Assembly (NCBI GenBank): GCA_937920345.1
Contig: CALGVA010000054.1
Location: forward strand, 62,001-126,000
Length of the DNA stretch: 64,000 nt
Source of the DNA: an uncultured Lachnospiraceae bacterium
GTDB taxonomy: Bacteria; Bacillota; Clostridia; Lachnospirales; Lachnospiraceae
Direction: 5' to 3'
Below are positions 23,178-31,540 of the stretch, one piece after another. Under the pieces are notes generated by a model. It ran no database searches. It saw nothing but the letters and a program-made list of their open reading frames with translations, and was not told the origin of the DNA. A program made the position numbers and the translations under genes. Each line of letters opens with the position of its first letter. The first letter of the stretch is position 1.

Positions 23178-24860
23178 TTACTTATGCTGCCCTAACTCCA
23201 GTCTGTTTACCGCCGAGAAAATCGCACGCACGGAAGCCCTCGTAATATTAGAGCTCACGCCCACGCCGTAAGTCACCCTGCCGCTCTCAACATCCAGCAG
23301 ATGAATGTAGGCAGCCGCCTGGGAGTTTGATCCGCTCTGCAGCGCATGCTCCTCGTAATCCAGAATTTTAATGTCTATATTCAGCGCTTCCTGCAGACCA
23401 CGTTTTGCCGCATCGATCGGGCCGTTACCCACAGCCTCAAATGTCTTCTCTACACCGTCATCCGTGTATACCACCTTAACTTTCGTATCGAACTGTGACT
23501 TCGTCTCGCCGCTTAAGTCATCCATACGCAGCTTGCGGAAGTGAATCGGCTCCTTCTGATCAAGATACTGCTCCTTGAAACTGTCCATAATCTGATCCGG
23601 GGATACCTCGCCCTGTTTCTCGGAAATCTTCTGAATCACATTTGCAAATTCCTTATGCATACCCTTAGGCAGCTTGAAACCGAAATAGGTGTCCATGATG
23701 AAAGCCACGCCGCCCTTGCCGGACTGAGAATTAATCCGTACAATCGGCTCGTATTCCCTGCCGATATCCGCGGGGTCAATCGGCAGATACGGCACCTGCC
23801 AGATCTCGCTGCCACGTTCTTTCAACGCATGAACTCCCTTGTTAATGGCATCCTGATGAGAACCTGAGAATGCGGTAAACACCAGCTTACCCGCATAAGG
23901 GTGTCTGGGATGGATCGGTATCTTACAACATCTCTCATAGATTTCTATACTTTCATTTACATGTTCAATTGCAAGCTTCGGATCAATGCCCTGTGAAAAC
24001 ATATTATAGGCAATATTCATAATATCCACATTACCGGTACGTTCCCCGTTGCCGAACAGAGTACCTTCCACACGATCAGCACCCGCAAGCAGTGCCAGTT
24101 CTGCACTTGCCACACCGGTTCCTCTGTCATTATGCGGATGCACGCTTAAGATAATGCTCTCCCGGTTTTTGAAATGGGTATTCATCCATTCGATCTGGTC
24201 AGCATATACATTCGGAGTGTTCATCTCCACCGTAGAAGGCAGATTAATGATCATTGGATTCTCTTTCGTAGGTCCCCACTCTTCCTGCACTGCGGTACAG
24301 ATATCCAGCGCAAAATCAAGCTCCGTCCCTGTAAAGCTCTCCGGAGAATATTCCAGAATAATTCTGCCGGGGAATTTCTCCGCATGCCGCTTCACCATCT
24401 TCGTGCCTTCCACGGCTATATTAATGATCTGTGCCCTGTCCATATGGAATACCACGTCACGCTGCAAAGTGGATGTGGAGTTATATATATGGACAATCGC
24501 CTGCTTACAGCCCTGAATGGATTCGAAGGTACGCTCCACCAGTTCCTCACGGCACTGCGTCAATACCTGAACCACCACATCATCCGGAATCAGCCTGCGG
24601 TCGATCAACTGCCGCAGAAAATCATACTCGATCTGGCTGGCCGCCGGAAAACCGATCTCAATCTCTTTGAACCCGAGTTTAATAAGATAATTAAAAAATT
24701 CAATCTTCTCGGATACGACCATAGGATCGATCAGTGCCTGATTACCGTCACGCAGATCCACGCTGCACCATACAGGCGCCTTTTCAATCTCCCTGTTCGG
24801 CCATTGTCTTTCCGGATAATCGACTACCGGATTTTTGCGGTAACGCTTGTAGTTTAACAT
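23178..24860 (-). CDS. leuA: 2-isopropylmalate synthase (long form)
   Basis: This 560-residue enzyme condenses acetyl-CoA with 2-ketoisovalerate, the first committed step of leucine synthesis. The catalytic barrel shows SVDLRDGNQALIDPM, NLPSTVEMNTPNVYADQIEW and HPHNDRGTGVASAELALLAGADR. A C-terminal LeuA allosteric (leucine-binding) domain occupies about 430-555. The opening NYKRYRKNPVVDYPERQWP marks the yeast-like long form. No other leu genes are in the window. A terminator lies just upstream, after the HPr gene. Confidence 0.95.
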   Translation of the reverse strand: MLNYKRYRKNPVVDYPERQWPNREIEKAPVWCSVDLRDGNQALIDPMVVSEKIEFFNYLIKLGFKEIEIGFPAASQIEYDFLRQLIDRRLIPDDVVVQVLTQCREELVERTFESIQGCKQAIVHIYNSTSTLQRDVVFHMDRAQIINIAVEGTKMVKRHAEKFPGRIILEYSPESFTGTELDFALDICTAVQEEWGPTKENPMIINLPSTVEMNTPNVYADQIEWMNTHFKNRESIILSVHPHNDRGTGVASAELALLAGADRVEGTLFGNGERTGNVDIMNIAYNMFSQGIDPKLAIEHVNESIEIYERCCKIPIHPRHPYAGKLVFTAFSGSHQDAINKGVHALKERGSEIWQVPYLPIDPADIGREYEPIVRINSQSGKGGVAFIMDTYFGFKLPKGMHKEFANVIQKISEKQGEVSPDQIMDSFKEQYLDQKEPIHFRKLRMDDLSGETKSQFDTKVKVVYTDDGVEKTFEAVGNGPIDAAKRGLQEALNIDIKILDYEEHALQSGSNSQAAAYIHLLDVESGRVTYGVGVSSNITRASVRAIFSAVNRLELGQHK

Positions 24861-24895
24861 TTAAGTTCCCTCCACTTCTAAATATAGTATTGACA

Positions 24896-24924
24896 TAAAG
24901 AAAGCCCGTTGAACACAACGGGCT
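24896..24924 (-). terminator. Terminator after the HPr gene
   Basis: Minus-strand stem AGCCCGTT / AACGGGCT followed by TTCTTT. Confidence 0.85.
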
Positions 24925-24936
24925 AAACAGATACCA

Positions 24937-25200
24937 TTATTCACCAAGTCCGCTCTCAATTGCACTAATCAGTGTCTTAAGCGCTTCTTCTTCATCCTCG
25001 CCATCACACACAAACTCGATCTCATCACCGCACTTGACACATGCACCCAGCACACTCAATACACTCTTGGCATTCGCTGTATTTTCCCGAAATGTAAAAG
25101 TTATCAATGATTTAAACTGCATTGCTTCCTTACATAGGATGCCTGCCGGTCTTAGATGCAGCCCTGTCGGGTTTTTGATGACTACCTTTTGGCTTACCAT
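24937..25200 (-). CDS. ptsH: HPr-type phosphocarrier protein
   Basis: This 87-residue protein has the phosphoaccepting His15 in NPTGLHLRPAG and a regulatory Ser46 in ANAKSVLSVLGA, so it could both carry PTS phosphate and be a target of HPr kinase. The ATG at 25200 follows GGAGG. It is next to glmM rather than ptsI, so a purely regulatory Crh-like role cannot be excluded, although Crh lacks His15. Confidence 0.9.
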   Translation of the reverse strand: MVSQKVVIKNPTGLHLRPAGILCKEAMQFKSLITFTFRENTANAKSVLSVLGACVKCGDEIEFVCDGEDEEEALKTLISAIESGLGE

Positions 25201-25296
25201 ACCCTTATCCTCCAATATCCAATCTGGTCAATGCCTGAACCCCCTCAACCATGACCTATCTTTAACTATAACATTTTTTCGCAAGTATCACAAGTA

Positions 25297-26646
25297 TTAT
25301 AACATAATATTCTGTATAAGTTCCGCCAGCTTCTTAGCCTCCTCGTCGATCATCTTCTGATCTTTACCCTCAATCATGACTCTGACAAGCGGCTCCGTTC
25401 CGGAAGGTCTGATCAGCACCCTGCCTTCGCCTGCAAATTTCTTATCCAATGCAGCAATTGCTTCGGCAATCTCCGGATAATCCATATATTTCTCTTTCTT
25501 ATGCGTCGGCACCTTGGCATTCACCAGCGCCTGCGGCATAACTTCCATAATCTTCTTAAGTTCTGACAGCGGCTCACCCGTCTCCACAATGACCTGGAGC
25601 AGATGAAGCGCGCTTAAGAGTCCGTCACCGGTCGTATTTTCATCCAGGAAGATAACGTGTCCTGACTGCTCGCCGCCCAGACTGGCGCCAATCTCGCGCA
25701 TCCTCTCCAGAACATAACGGTCTCCCACCTTGGTCTGCTCGATCTTGATCCCGTTCTTCTCGCCCATCAGGAAGAATCCAAGATTACTCATGATCGTAGC
25801 CACAATCGTATTCTTATTCAATTTGCCGTTCTGCTTCATATGGTTGCCGACCAGCGCCATGATCTGATCGCCGTCCACGATATTCCCCAGTTCATCCACC
25901 GCCATCAGTCTGTCAGCATCCCCGTCAAAAGCAAGCCCTACATTGGCTTTCTCATAGACGACTCTCGCCTGCAGTTCACCCATGTGTGTGGAACCGCAGT
26001 TGGCGTTAATGTTTGTACCGTCAGGATTATTGTGAATCGCTACTACCTCTGCGCCGAGCTCCTTCATCGTCTCCACGGAAGTATAATAGGAAGCGCCTTC
26101 CGCACAATCCAATACGATCTTCATACCACGCAGATCCACATTGACAGCTTTCATCGCATGATTAATATACTCTTCTCTGGCATCTGTACGATATTTGATC
26201 TTACCCACGCCGGCACCTGTCGGAAATTTAACGCCCTGCATACCGTTCTTGATCAGAGCTTCGATCTCATCTTCCAGAGAATCCGGCAGTTTATATCCGT
26301 TACCGTCAAAAAACTTAATCCCGTTAAATTCCACCGAATTATGGGAGGCGGAAATAACAACGCCTGCATCCACCTTATATTTTCTTGTAAGATACGCAAC
26401 CGCCGGTGTCGGTACGATCCCCACGTAAACCGCATTTGCGCCTACAGAACAGGCACCTGCCATAAGTGCATTTGCCAGCATATCGCCTGAGATTCTGGTG
26501 TCGCATCCCACCATGATCGTCGGCTTATGCGCATTCTCTCTGGTGAGGACATAGGCTCCTGCCTGCCCCAGCTGCATTGCAAGCTGCGGCGTCAGTTCCT
26601 CGTTCGCAACCCCTCTTACTCCGTCTGTTCCAAATAATCTTCCCAT
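25297..26646 (-). CDS. glmM: Phosphoglucosamine mutase
   Basis: This 449-residue enzyme converts glucosamine-6-phosphate to glucosamine-1-phosphate for peptidoglycan precursor synthesis. It starts MGRLFGTDGVRGVANEELTP and has the phosphoserine loop VISASHNSVEFNGIKFF (near residue 100), the metal loop FDGDADRLMAVD and the sugar loop GGEQSGHVIF. The C-terminal RPSGTEPLVRVM binds phosphate. It follows cdaA-cdaR, the conserved Firmicute order that links c-di-AMP to cell-wall synthesis. Confidence 0.97.
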   Translation of the reverse strand: MGRLFGTDGVRGVANEELTPQLAMQLGQAGAYVLTRENAHKPTIMVGCDTRISGDMLANALMAGACSVGANAVYVGIVPTPAVAYLTRKYKVDAGVVISASHNSVEFNGIKFFDGNGYKLPDSLEDEIEALIKNGMQGVKFPTGAGVGKIKYRTDAREEYINHAMKAVNVDLRGMKIVLDCAEGASYYTSVETMKELGAEVVAIHNNPDGTNINANCGSTHMGELQARVVYEKANVGLAFDGDADRLMAVDELGNIVDGDQIMALVGNHMKQNGKLNKNTIVATIMSNLGFFLMGEKNGIKIEQTKVGDRYVLERMREIGASLGGEQSGHVIFLDENTTGDGLLSALHLLQVIVETGEPLSELKKIMEVMPQALVNAKVPTHKKEKYMDYPEIAEAIAALDKKFAGEGRVLIRPSGTEPLVRVMIEGKDQKMIDEEAKKLAELIQNIML

Positions 26647-26741
26647 AATGATGTCTGTTCCTTTCCTGATCTTTCCCGATGCATAACATCCCCATGACAG
26701 TTTCTGCATGCATCTGTCATGCACGCTAATACTTTTCCCGT

Positions 26742-28022
26742 CTACTCCGCTTCCGTAATGTGCACCTGCACTTCCGTATCTTCCCACGTGACCGCGGAGC
26801 CCTCAGGAAGACTGACAGATACCGGTATACGGTAGTAACCGCTATCCGCCCCTTCAATCCCCTGTTCTTCCAGCGATGCAGCAACATCAACACTTACTTC
26901 TAATGTATTCACATTAATCCCTTCCAGTTCAGCCGGAAGTCCAATCAACGTAATCGTACATGTGTCCTCCGGGTCCGTAATCTCTGCTTCAAAAGCCGTA
27001 GGAACACCGGTAATGCGGATATTTCTCGTTGGAATTGTAAATATCCGGTTTACCTCCTGACCCACAGACACTGTGACATTGATCTTACCCATGAAATCTT
27101 CTTCCGCAATGATCGTGCCATCCGGCAGGTGCTCTTTCAGATCAACCAGCACCGTCACATCTTCTCTGGCCCCGGTCACGTCTATCACGCCTTCCGGAAT
27201 TTCAATCGCATTAATATTCTTTATGATTCTGGACTTGCCCGCGATCTCCACACTGCTTCTGGTACTTGTGTTCTCCCCTGTCAGCCGGTATCCTTCTGCA
27301 GGCACACCGTTCACCTGATAGGTGATCGGCACGGTCTTCTTCTCCAGAATATCCACATTGACGCGTACTTTTGTAATGCTCTTCTCAAGGCTGGCAGACC
27401 GTATCTCCACATCCTTCTCATCATACAGGCGAATATCCGCATCCGTACTGATCAAACCTGTGAATCCAGAGACAGTCACTTCCGCCTGCGCTTTCACAAT
27501 CCGTGAAACCACGGACTCAGGCCCTGATATCCGGATGAGGTTCTGCTCAGTGCTCACATCACCCAGCAGATATCCTTCACCGACCTCACCCGTCACCTTG
27601 GCGCGGATCGGGAACGATCTGGTCTGTTTGTCCTCAATATTAAGTTTTACACAGTCTATGCTTCCTTTGATGTTTTCTACTTTATCATTATATTTACTCG
27701 TGGACAGTTTGATCGGAACCGTGTCCAGACTGGTCAGATCTTTAATATCCGCGACTGCCACCACATTACTCTCGCTCAGAGAATCTATCACAGAGCGCGG
27801 TGCATAGATCGTTACGCTGTCTATCACATCCGTGTCTTCCAGCACTTCATAGACCTGTCCTCTTCCCGTGATCAGCTCTGTATTGCGGAGTCTGACCGGT
27901 ACGTCCGACACAGGCCAGGGAGTGACCGGATCGTTAATGTTCGTGACAATGACCCATAGCATAGCCGCGAACAGGAAAGACACGATTTTCAGTCCCCAGT
28001 TACGTGTAATCCTATTCTTCAT
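26742..28022 (-). CDS. cdaR: YbbR-domain regulator of diadenylate cyclase
   Basis: This 426-residue protein has an N-terminal membrane anchor (about 8-28) and four YbbR repeats outside the membrane. CdaR binds CdaA and tunes c-di-AMP production. It overlaps the end of cdaA by 11 bases and lies 95 before glmM. The length is normal. Confidence 0.92.
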   Translation of the reverse strand: MKNRITRNWGLKIVSFLFAAMLWVIVTNINDPVTPWPVSDVPVRLRNTELITGRGQVYEVLEDTDVIDSVTIYAPRSVIDSLSESNVVAVADIKDLTSLDTVPIKLSTSKYNDKVENIKGSIDCVKLNIEDKQTRSFPIRAKVTGEVGEGYLLGDVSTEQNLIRISGPESVVSRIVKAQAEVTVSGFTGLISTDADIRLYDEKDVEIRSASLEKSITKVRVNVDILEKKTVPITYQVNGVPAEGYRLTGENTSTRSSVEIAGKSRIIKNINAIEIPEGVIDVTGAREDVTVLVDLKEHLPDGTIIAEEDFMGKINVTVSVGQEVNRIFTIPTRNIRITGVPTAFEAEITDPEDTCTITLIGLPAELEGINVNTLEVSVDVAASLEEQGIEGADSGYYRIPVSVSLPEGSAVTWEDTEVQVHITEAE

Positions 28023-28881
28023 TTTTGGCCCTGCCTTTCCACCGCTTCCGTTTCTTCTCCTCCACGGGTTTGTCTTGAATCTCCGACAGCCTCACTTTAA
28101 GCCTTTCACCATCTAATCCTCTCTCCAGTTGTCCGTTATATGCAACACTGATCTTGCCGTTCTCCTCAGACACAATCACCGTCAATGAATCCGTTATCTC
28201 AGATATCCCCACACCAGCTCTGTGTCTGGTTCCAAGTTCCTTGCTGAGCGCCATATTGTCGGACAGCGGCAGATAACATGTCGCTGAAACGATGCGGTTG
28301 CCTCTCACGATAACCGCGCCGTCATGCAGCGGCGTATTATGCTCGAATATATTGATCAGCAACTGGCTGGACACAATACCGTCCACGTCAATGCCTGTTC
28401 TCTCATACTCACTCAGAGACTGATCCTGCTCTATAACAATCAGTGCTCCCGTCTTAACTTTACTCATCTCCACGGATGCCTTGGTGATCTCATTGATCGT
28501 CCGGTCGGAGAACCGCCCGCCTTCCATCTTTCCGGAATCAAAAGGAAACATCGCCAGGAAGAAATTCTTCTGCCCCAGTTCTTCCATCGCCTTGCGCAGT
28601 TCCGGCTGCAGCATGACCACGATCGCTATCGCAGCAATGTTAAACACATTCGTCACAATAAACAGAATCGTATGCATTCTGAAAAACGCTGCGATCAGAA
28701 TAAAAACCGCAATCATGGTAACGCCTTTTAACAGCGCCCACGCTCTTGTATTCTTGATCCACAGCAGAATGTGATACGCCAGGAAAGTCAGAATAATAAT
28801 CTCTACGACATCAGTCCAGTGAATCGTGGGCATATGCAGCTTGGAAAGATATGTCGACATGAAAGTATTAAGTTGTTCCAT
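28012..28881 (-). CDS. cdaA: Diadenylate cyclase (c-di-AMP synthase)
   Basis: This 289-residue membrane enzyme makes c-di-AMP from two ATP. Three hydrophobic segments (about 20-95) precede the DAC domain, which carries the catalytic motifs LHDGAVIVRG and GTRHRAGVG. The ATG at 28881 follows AAAGGTGG; an upstream GTG frame overlaps that site. c-di-AMP controls K+ and osmolyte uptake and wall integrity in Firmicutes. The hydrolase GdpP is encoded 7.5 kb away. Confidence 0.96.
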   Translation of the reverse strand: MEQLNTFMSTYLSKLHMPTIHWTDVVEIIILTFLAYHILLWIKNTRAWALLKGVTMIAVFILIAAFFRMHTILFIVTNVFNIAAIAIVVMLQPELRKAMEELGQKNFFLAMFPFDSGKMEGGRFSDRTINEITKASVEMSKVKTGALIVIEQDQSLSEYERTGIDVDGIVSSQLLINIFEHNTPLHDGAVIVRGNRIVSATCYLPLSDNMALSKELGTRHRAGVGISEITDSLTVIVSEENGKISVAYNGQLERGLDGERLKVRLSEIQDKPVEEKKRKRWKGRAKNEE

Positions 28882-28929
28882 ATATCCCACCACCTTTCTG
28901 ATCTATCTATTTATGATGTAAATTTATTT

Positions 28930-29910
28930 TTACTGTCGTACGCTTCTGGTCTTCTGCACAGGTTTCGATTTCTGCCCGTTGATCTGCTTTACTTTTTTCT
29001 CTGCCCTGGACACCACGACCTTGGGCACGGCCTTGACATAATAATAGTATTCGTCATCTTCGAACTGTACTTTCTCCGTCCTGCTGTAATCCACATTAAA
29101 GACGAAGAACTGTAATACCACTGTCAGAAAAACCGCAACGATATTCCCCAGTATTACACCAAACAGCGACACATTGGTGTCAAACATCAGATCTCCCACC
29201 AGAAGGATCATAAGATTGACCACAGCGCCCGCCGCCATGGCAATTGTCCATGCATAATCAATGCTCAGTCTTCTGATCAGGTACACGATCAGCACCGTAA
29301 TGGCAAACGCCATGACGGTAACTGCCATCTCTTTATTGTTCAGCATCCCGTCCACAATAAACTTGAATTTGGCTACAGAAAATTTTACCGCCGTCTCATC
29401 ACCGGTTATGGCTGCAATGGCAGATCCGTTCTGCGTCACAAAGTGAAGCATATAGTACACGATCACGCCACAGCCCACCGAAACCATGGAGGCAGGCGTC
29501 CCGATCAGTCCCATCGCAAGCGGAACCACATAAGGGATCTTTAAGATAAAGCAAACCGGCATAAATACCACTACGAGCGTATCTTTCGGCGAAAATCTCA
29601 GATACAGCAGGAACATGAGCAGGAATCCCACTCCCACCACGAGCACGCACTCCAGACTGAACGTATAGATGTGAAGCATAACAAACAGTGCCGCCATGAC
29701 AACGATGAAATTCATGGGCATGAAAGAACACATCAATGCAACAATCAGAACCACTGTCATCTTATCTATACTATCCATATAGCCAATGCGTGAGTTAATG
29801 AGCAGCAAAGCGATCAGCGCTGTCAAAAACTTCAAAAGCGGTGTGATATATACCTCGTATCTGCTGTATAGAGTCATTAATATCTGTTTTGCAACAAGTA
29901 AGGTAGTCAT
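28930..29910 (-). CDS. Multi-pass membrane protein of unknown function
   Basis: This 326-residue protein has about eight hydrophobic segments and a soluble basic C-terminus (about 285-326). That tail starts at VQFEDDEYYYYVKAVPKVVV and ends in Lys/Arg-rich sequence. I do not recognise a named family. The ATG at 29910 follows AAAGGATTAATA. It lies between a 128-residue membrane protein and cdaA, all on one strand with short gaps (37 and 48 bases), so it is probably cotranscribed with the c-di-AMP genes. A role in envelope or turgor control is a guess from context. Confidence 0.75.
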   Translation of the reverse strand: MTTLLVAKQILMTLYSRYEVYITPLLKFLTALIALLLINSRIGYMDSIDKMTVVLIVALMCSFMPMNFIVVMAALFVMLHIYTFSLECVLVVGVGFLLMFLLYLRFSPKDTLVVVFMPVCFILKIPYVVPLAMGLIGTPASMVSVGCGVIVYYMLHFVTQNGSAIAAITGDETAVKFSVAKFKFIVDGMLNNKEMAVTVMAFAITVLIVYLIRRLSIDYAWTIAMAAGAVVNLMILLVGDLMFDTNVSLFGVILGNIVAVFLTVVLQFFVFNVDYSRTEKVQFEDDEYYYYVKAVPKVVVSRAEKKVKQINGQKSKPVQKTRSVRQ

Positions 29911-29947
29911 TATTAATCCTTTCGCTTTCCGTACACTTTCGTAATTC

Positions 29948-30334
29948 TCACTGTTTATACATATCACCCAGTTTGCGCAGGCTCATATAGTACACCCGCA
30001 GACTTCTGACAGCCCGGCTGTAACGCAATGTATAAACTATATAAGATATTACGGCATATCCCCCGATTGTCCAAAGATATATCTTGAGGACATGTTTCGC
30101 AAATTCCAGCAGATCCATCTTATAGATATCCGCCATAAATACTTCAAAGTCATAAAAAATGTACATGCCAAAGACCACTACAAATGCGATCGTCGCACTT
30201 ATAATGGACTTTAACACCTGCCATCCTATATAATCACTCCGAAAATAGCTTCCGATGGCGACATTCTTCTTCCCTTCATTCGCCTCATAGGATGCCATTT
30301 TCGTCATCAGGATTATTCTCTTTTCGTTTAACAT
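29948..30334 (-). CDS. Small membrane protein of unknown function
   Basis: This 128-residue protein has two hydrophobic segments (about 40-62 and 85-105) and charged ends. No family is recognised. It lies nine bases after yvyF and 37 before the large membrane protein, so the two membrane proteins probably work together. The C-terminal RSLRVYYMSLRKLGDMYKQ is basic and probably cytoplasmic. Confidence 0.7.
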   Translation of the reverse strand: MLNEKRIILMTKMASYEANEGKKNVAIGSYFRSDYIGWQVLKSIISATIAFVVVFGMYIFYDFEVFMADIYKMDLLEFAKHVLKIYLWTIGGYAVISYIVYTLRYSRAVRSLRVYYMSLRKLGDMYKQ

Positions 30335-30343
30335 ACAGATCTC

Positions 30344-30751
30344 CTAACCCAGAAAGCGCATCTTAGGATTATCTTTCACATCCTTCTTGGGCGCCGGCTT
30401 AGGCGCTTCCGGCTGGCGTATGCTCTCATGCAGCTGATTGGCCATGCTGCTCTTACACTTTTCGCAGAATCGGCCGCTGTAGATCGGCGCGTTACAGTTT
30501 TCACAGTGAAGCGTGATTCCTGATCCCTCAGCAAGCTGCAACCGCTCATCCTTAAGCCACATCTGGATCTGGTTCTGGGATACGTCGCATGCTTCAGACA
30601 CTTCGGGTATGGAAGCCTGAACATGCTCTCTGATATATTCCTTCACTTCCTGAAATTTCTCCTCCAGCGCCTCCCGGCATGCCATACAGATCGGCGGCCC
30701 CGACACATAGTTGAATAATTTGCCACATTTCCTGCAGTTTCTTGCGTTCAT
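30344..30751 (-). CDS. yvyF: Flagellar-operon protein, YvyF-like
   Basis: This 135-residue protein has an N-terminal zinc-ribbon-like part (NCRKCGKLFNYV...CMAC), a helix-turn-helix-like middle (about 45-75) and a second Cys cluster (CENCNAPIYSGRFCEKCK, about 82-102). This matches YvyF/TIGR03826, found beside comFC and flagellar genes in Bacillus. It is thought to be a regulator, but its role is poorly defined. It lies 27 bases after comFC. Confidence 0.85.
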   Translation of the reverse strand: MNARNCRKCGKLFNYVSGPPICMACREALEEKFQEVKEYIREHVQASIPEVSEACDVSQNQIQMWLKDERLQLAEGSGITLHCENCNAPIYSGRFCEKCKSSMANQLHESIRQPEAPKPAPKKDVKDNPKMRFLG

Positions 30752-30778
30752 GCTGTTGTCCTCCTGTAATATGATTGG

Positions 30779-31501
30779 TCATAAACCATTACCGATTGCA
30801 AGAGTCACGAAATAAATGCGCTTCACTCCTGCCCTGCGCAATTCATAACTCATTGCATCTATGGTACTGCCTGTCGTGTAAATATCATCAATAATTATAA
30901 TCGTATTTAATTTTACATCATTACGACAGATTTTGAAAGCCCTTTTCAAATTATTTTGTCTCTCACCCAAAGATAATTCTTTCATGGGCACCGTTTTACG
31001 CACTCTTCTGACCAGATCTGCCTCCACCGGAATACCCGTTCTGCTTCCCAGCTCCTTCGCAAGCGCTTCTGCCTGATTATATCCTCTCACCCGGCGTTTA
31101 GAAGCGTGAATCGGCACAGGAACCATTGCATCCGGTCTGCACTGCCGGATCCAGTTTCCCAGTCCTCTATCCATGCAGGCGGCATAATATGCCGCATATT
31201 CCCTGCGCCCCTTATACTTAAACCGGTATATGGAATCAGATATACTTCTGTAGGAGCAGAGTGCGCGCCCGCGGTCAAACAGATGCCTGCGGCGCATACA
31301 GTCACTACAATACTCCGTTTGCGCATCCTCGAGCTTCTTGCCGCATTTCATGCAGTACGGTTCCTTCACATATTCAAATGCTTCTTTACATGTCTCACAG
31401 ACGAGACGTCCAAACGGGCTGACAGCCCGGTCACAGACAGGACACCTGCGCGGATAGATAAGATCCGTCAGTATCCCCGGAAATGTGTTTTTTATATTCA
31501 T
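30779..31501 (-). CDS. comFC: ComFC-like phosphoribosyltransferase-fold protein
   Basis: This 240-residue protein has an N-terminal double zinc finger (PRRCPVCDRAV, CETCKEAF, CMKCGKKL, CSDCMRR) and a PRTase domain with the PRPP loop IIIIDDIYTTGSTIDA. In naturally transformable bacteria ComFC helps import DNA. It is also conserved in species not known to be competent. It follows recD2 by 39 bases and precedes yvyF, the same pairing as in Bacillus. Confidence 0.93.
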   Translation of the reverse strand: MNIKNTFPGILTDLIYPRRCPVCDRAVSPFGRLVCETCKEAFEYVKEPYCMKCGKKLEDAQTEYCSDCMRRRHLFDRGRALCSYRSISDSIYRFKYKGRREYAAYYAACMDRGLGNWIRQCRPDAMVPVPIHASKRRVRGYNQAEALAKELGSRTGIPVEADLVRRVRKTVPMKELSLGERQNNLKRAFKICRNDVKLNTIIIIDDIYTTGSTIDAMSYELRRAGVKRIYFVTLAIGNGL

Positions 31502-31540
31502 CCTGATTATACTTCCTCTGTTTGCACTCTTCCTCTGCGC

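Noticed and set aside
24861..24936. T-box or leader-peptide attenuator before leuA
   Set aside because: The gap is too short and holds only the terminator of the HPr gene; no T-box sequence or Leu-rich frame is seen.
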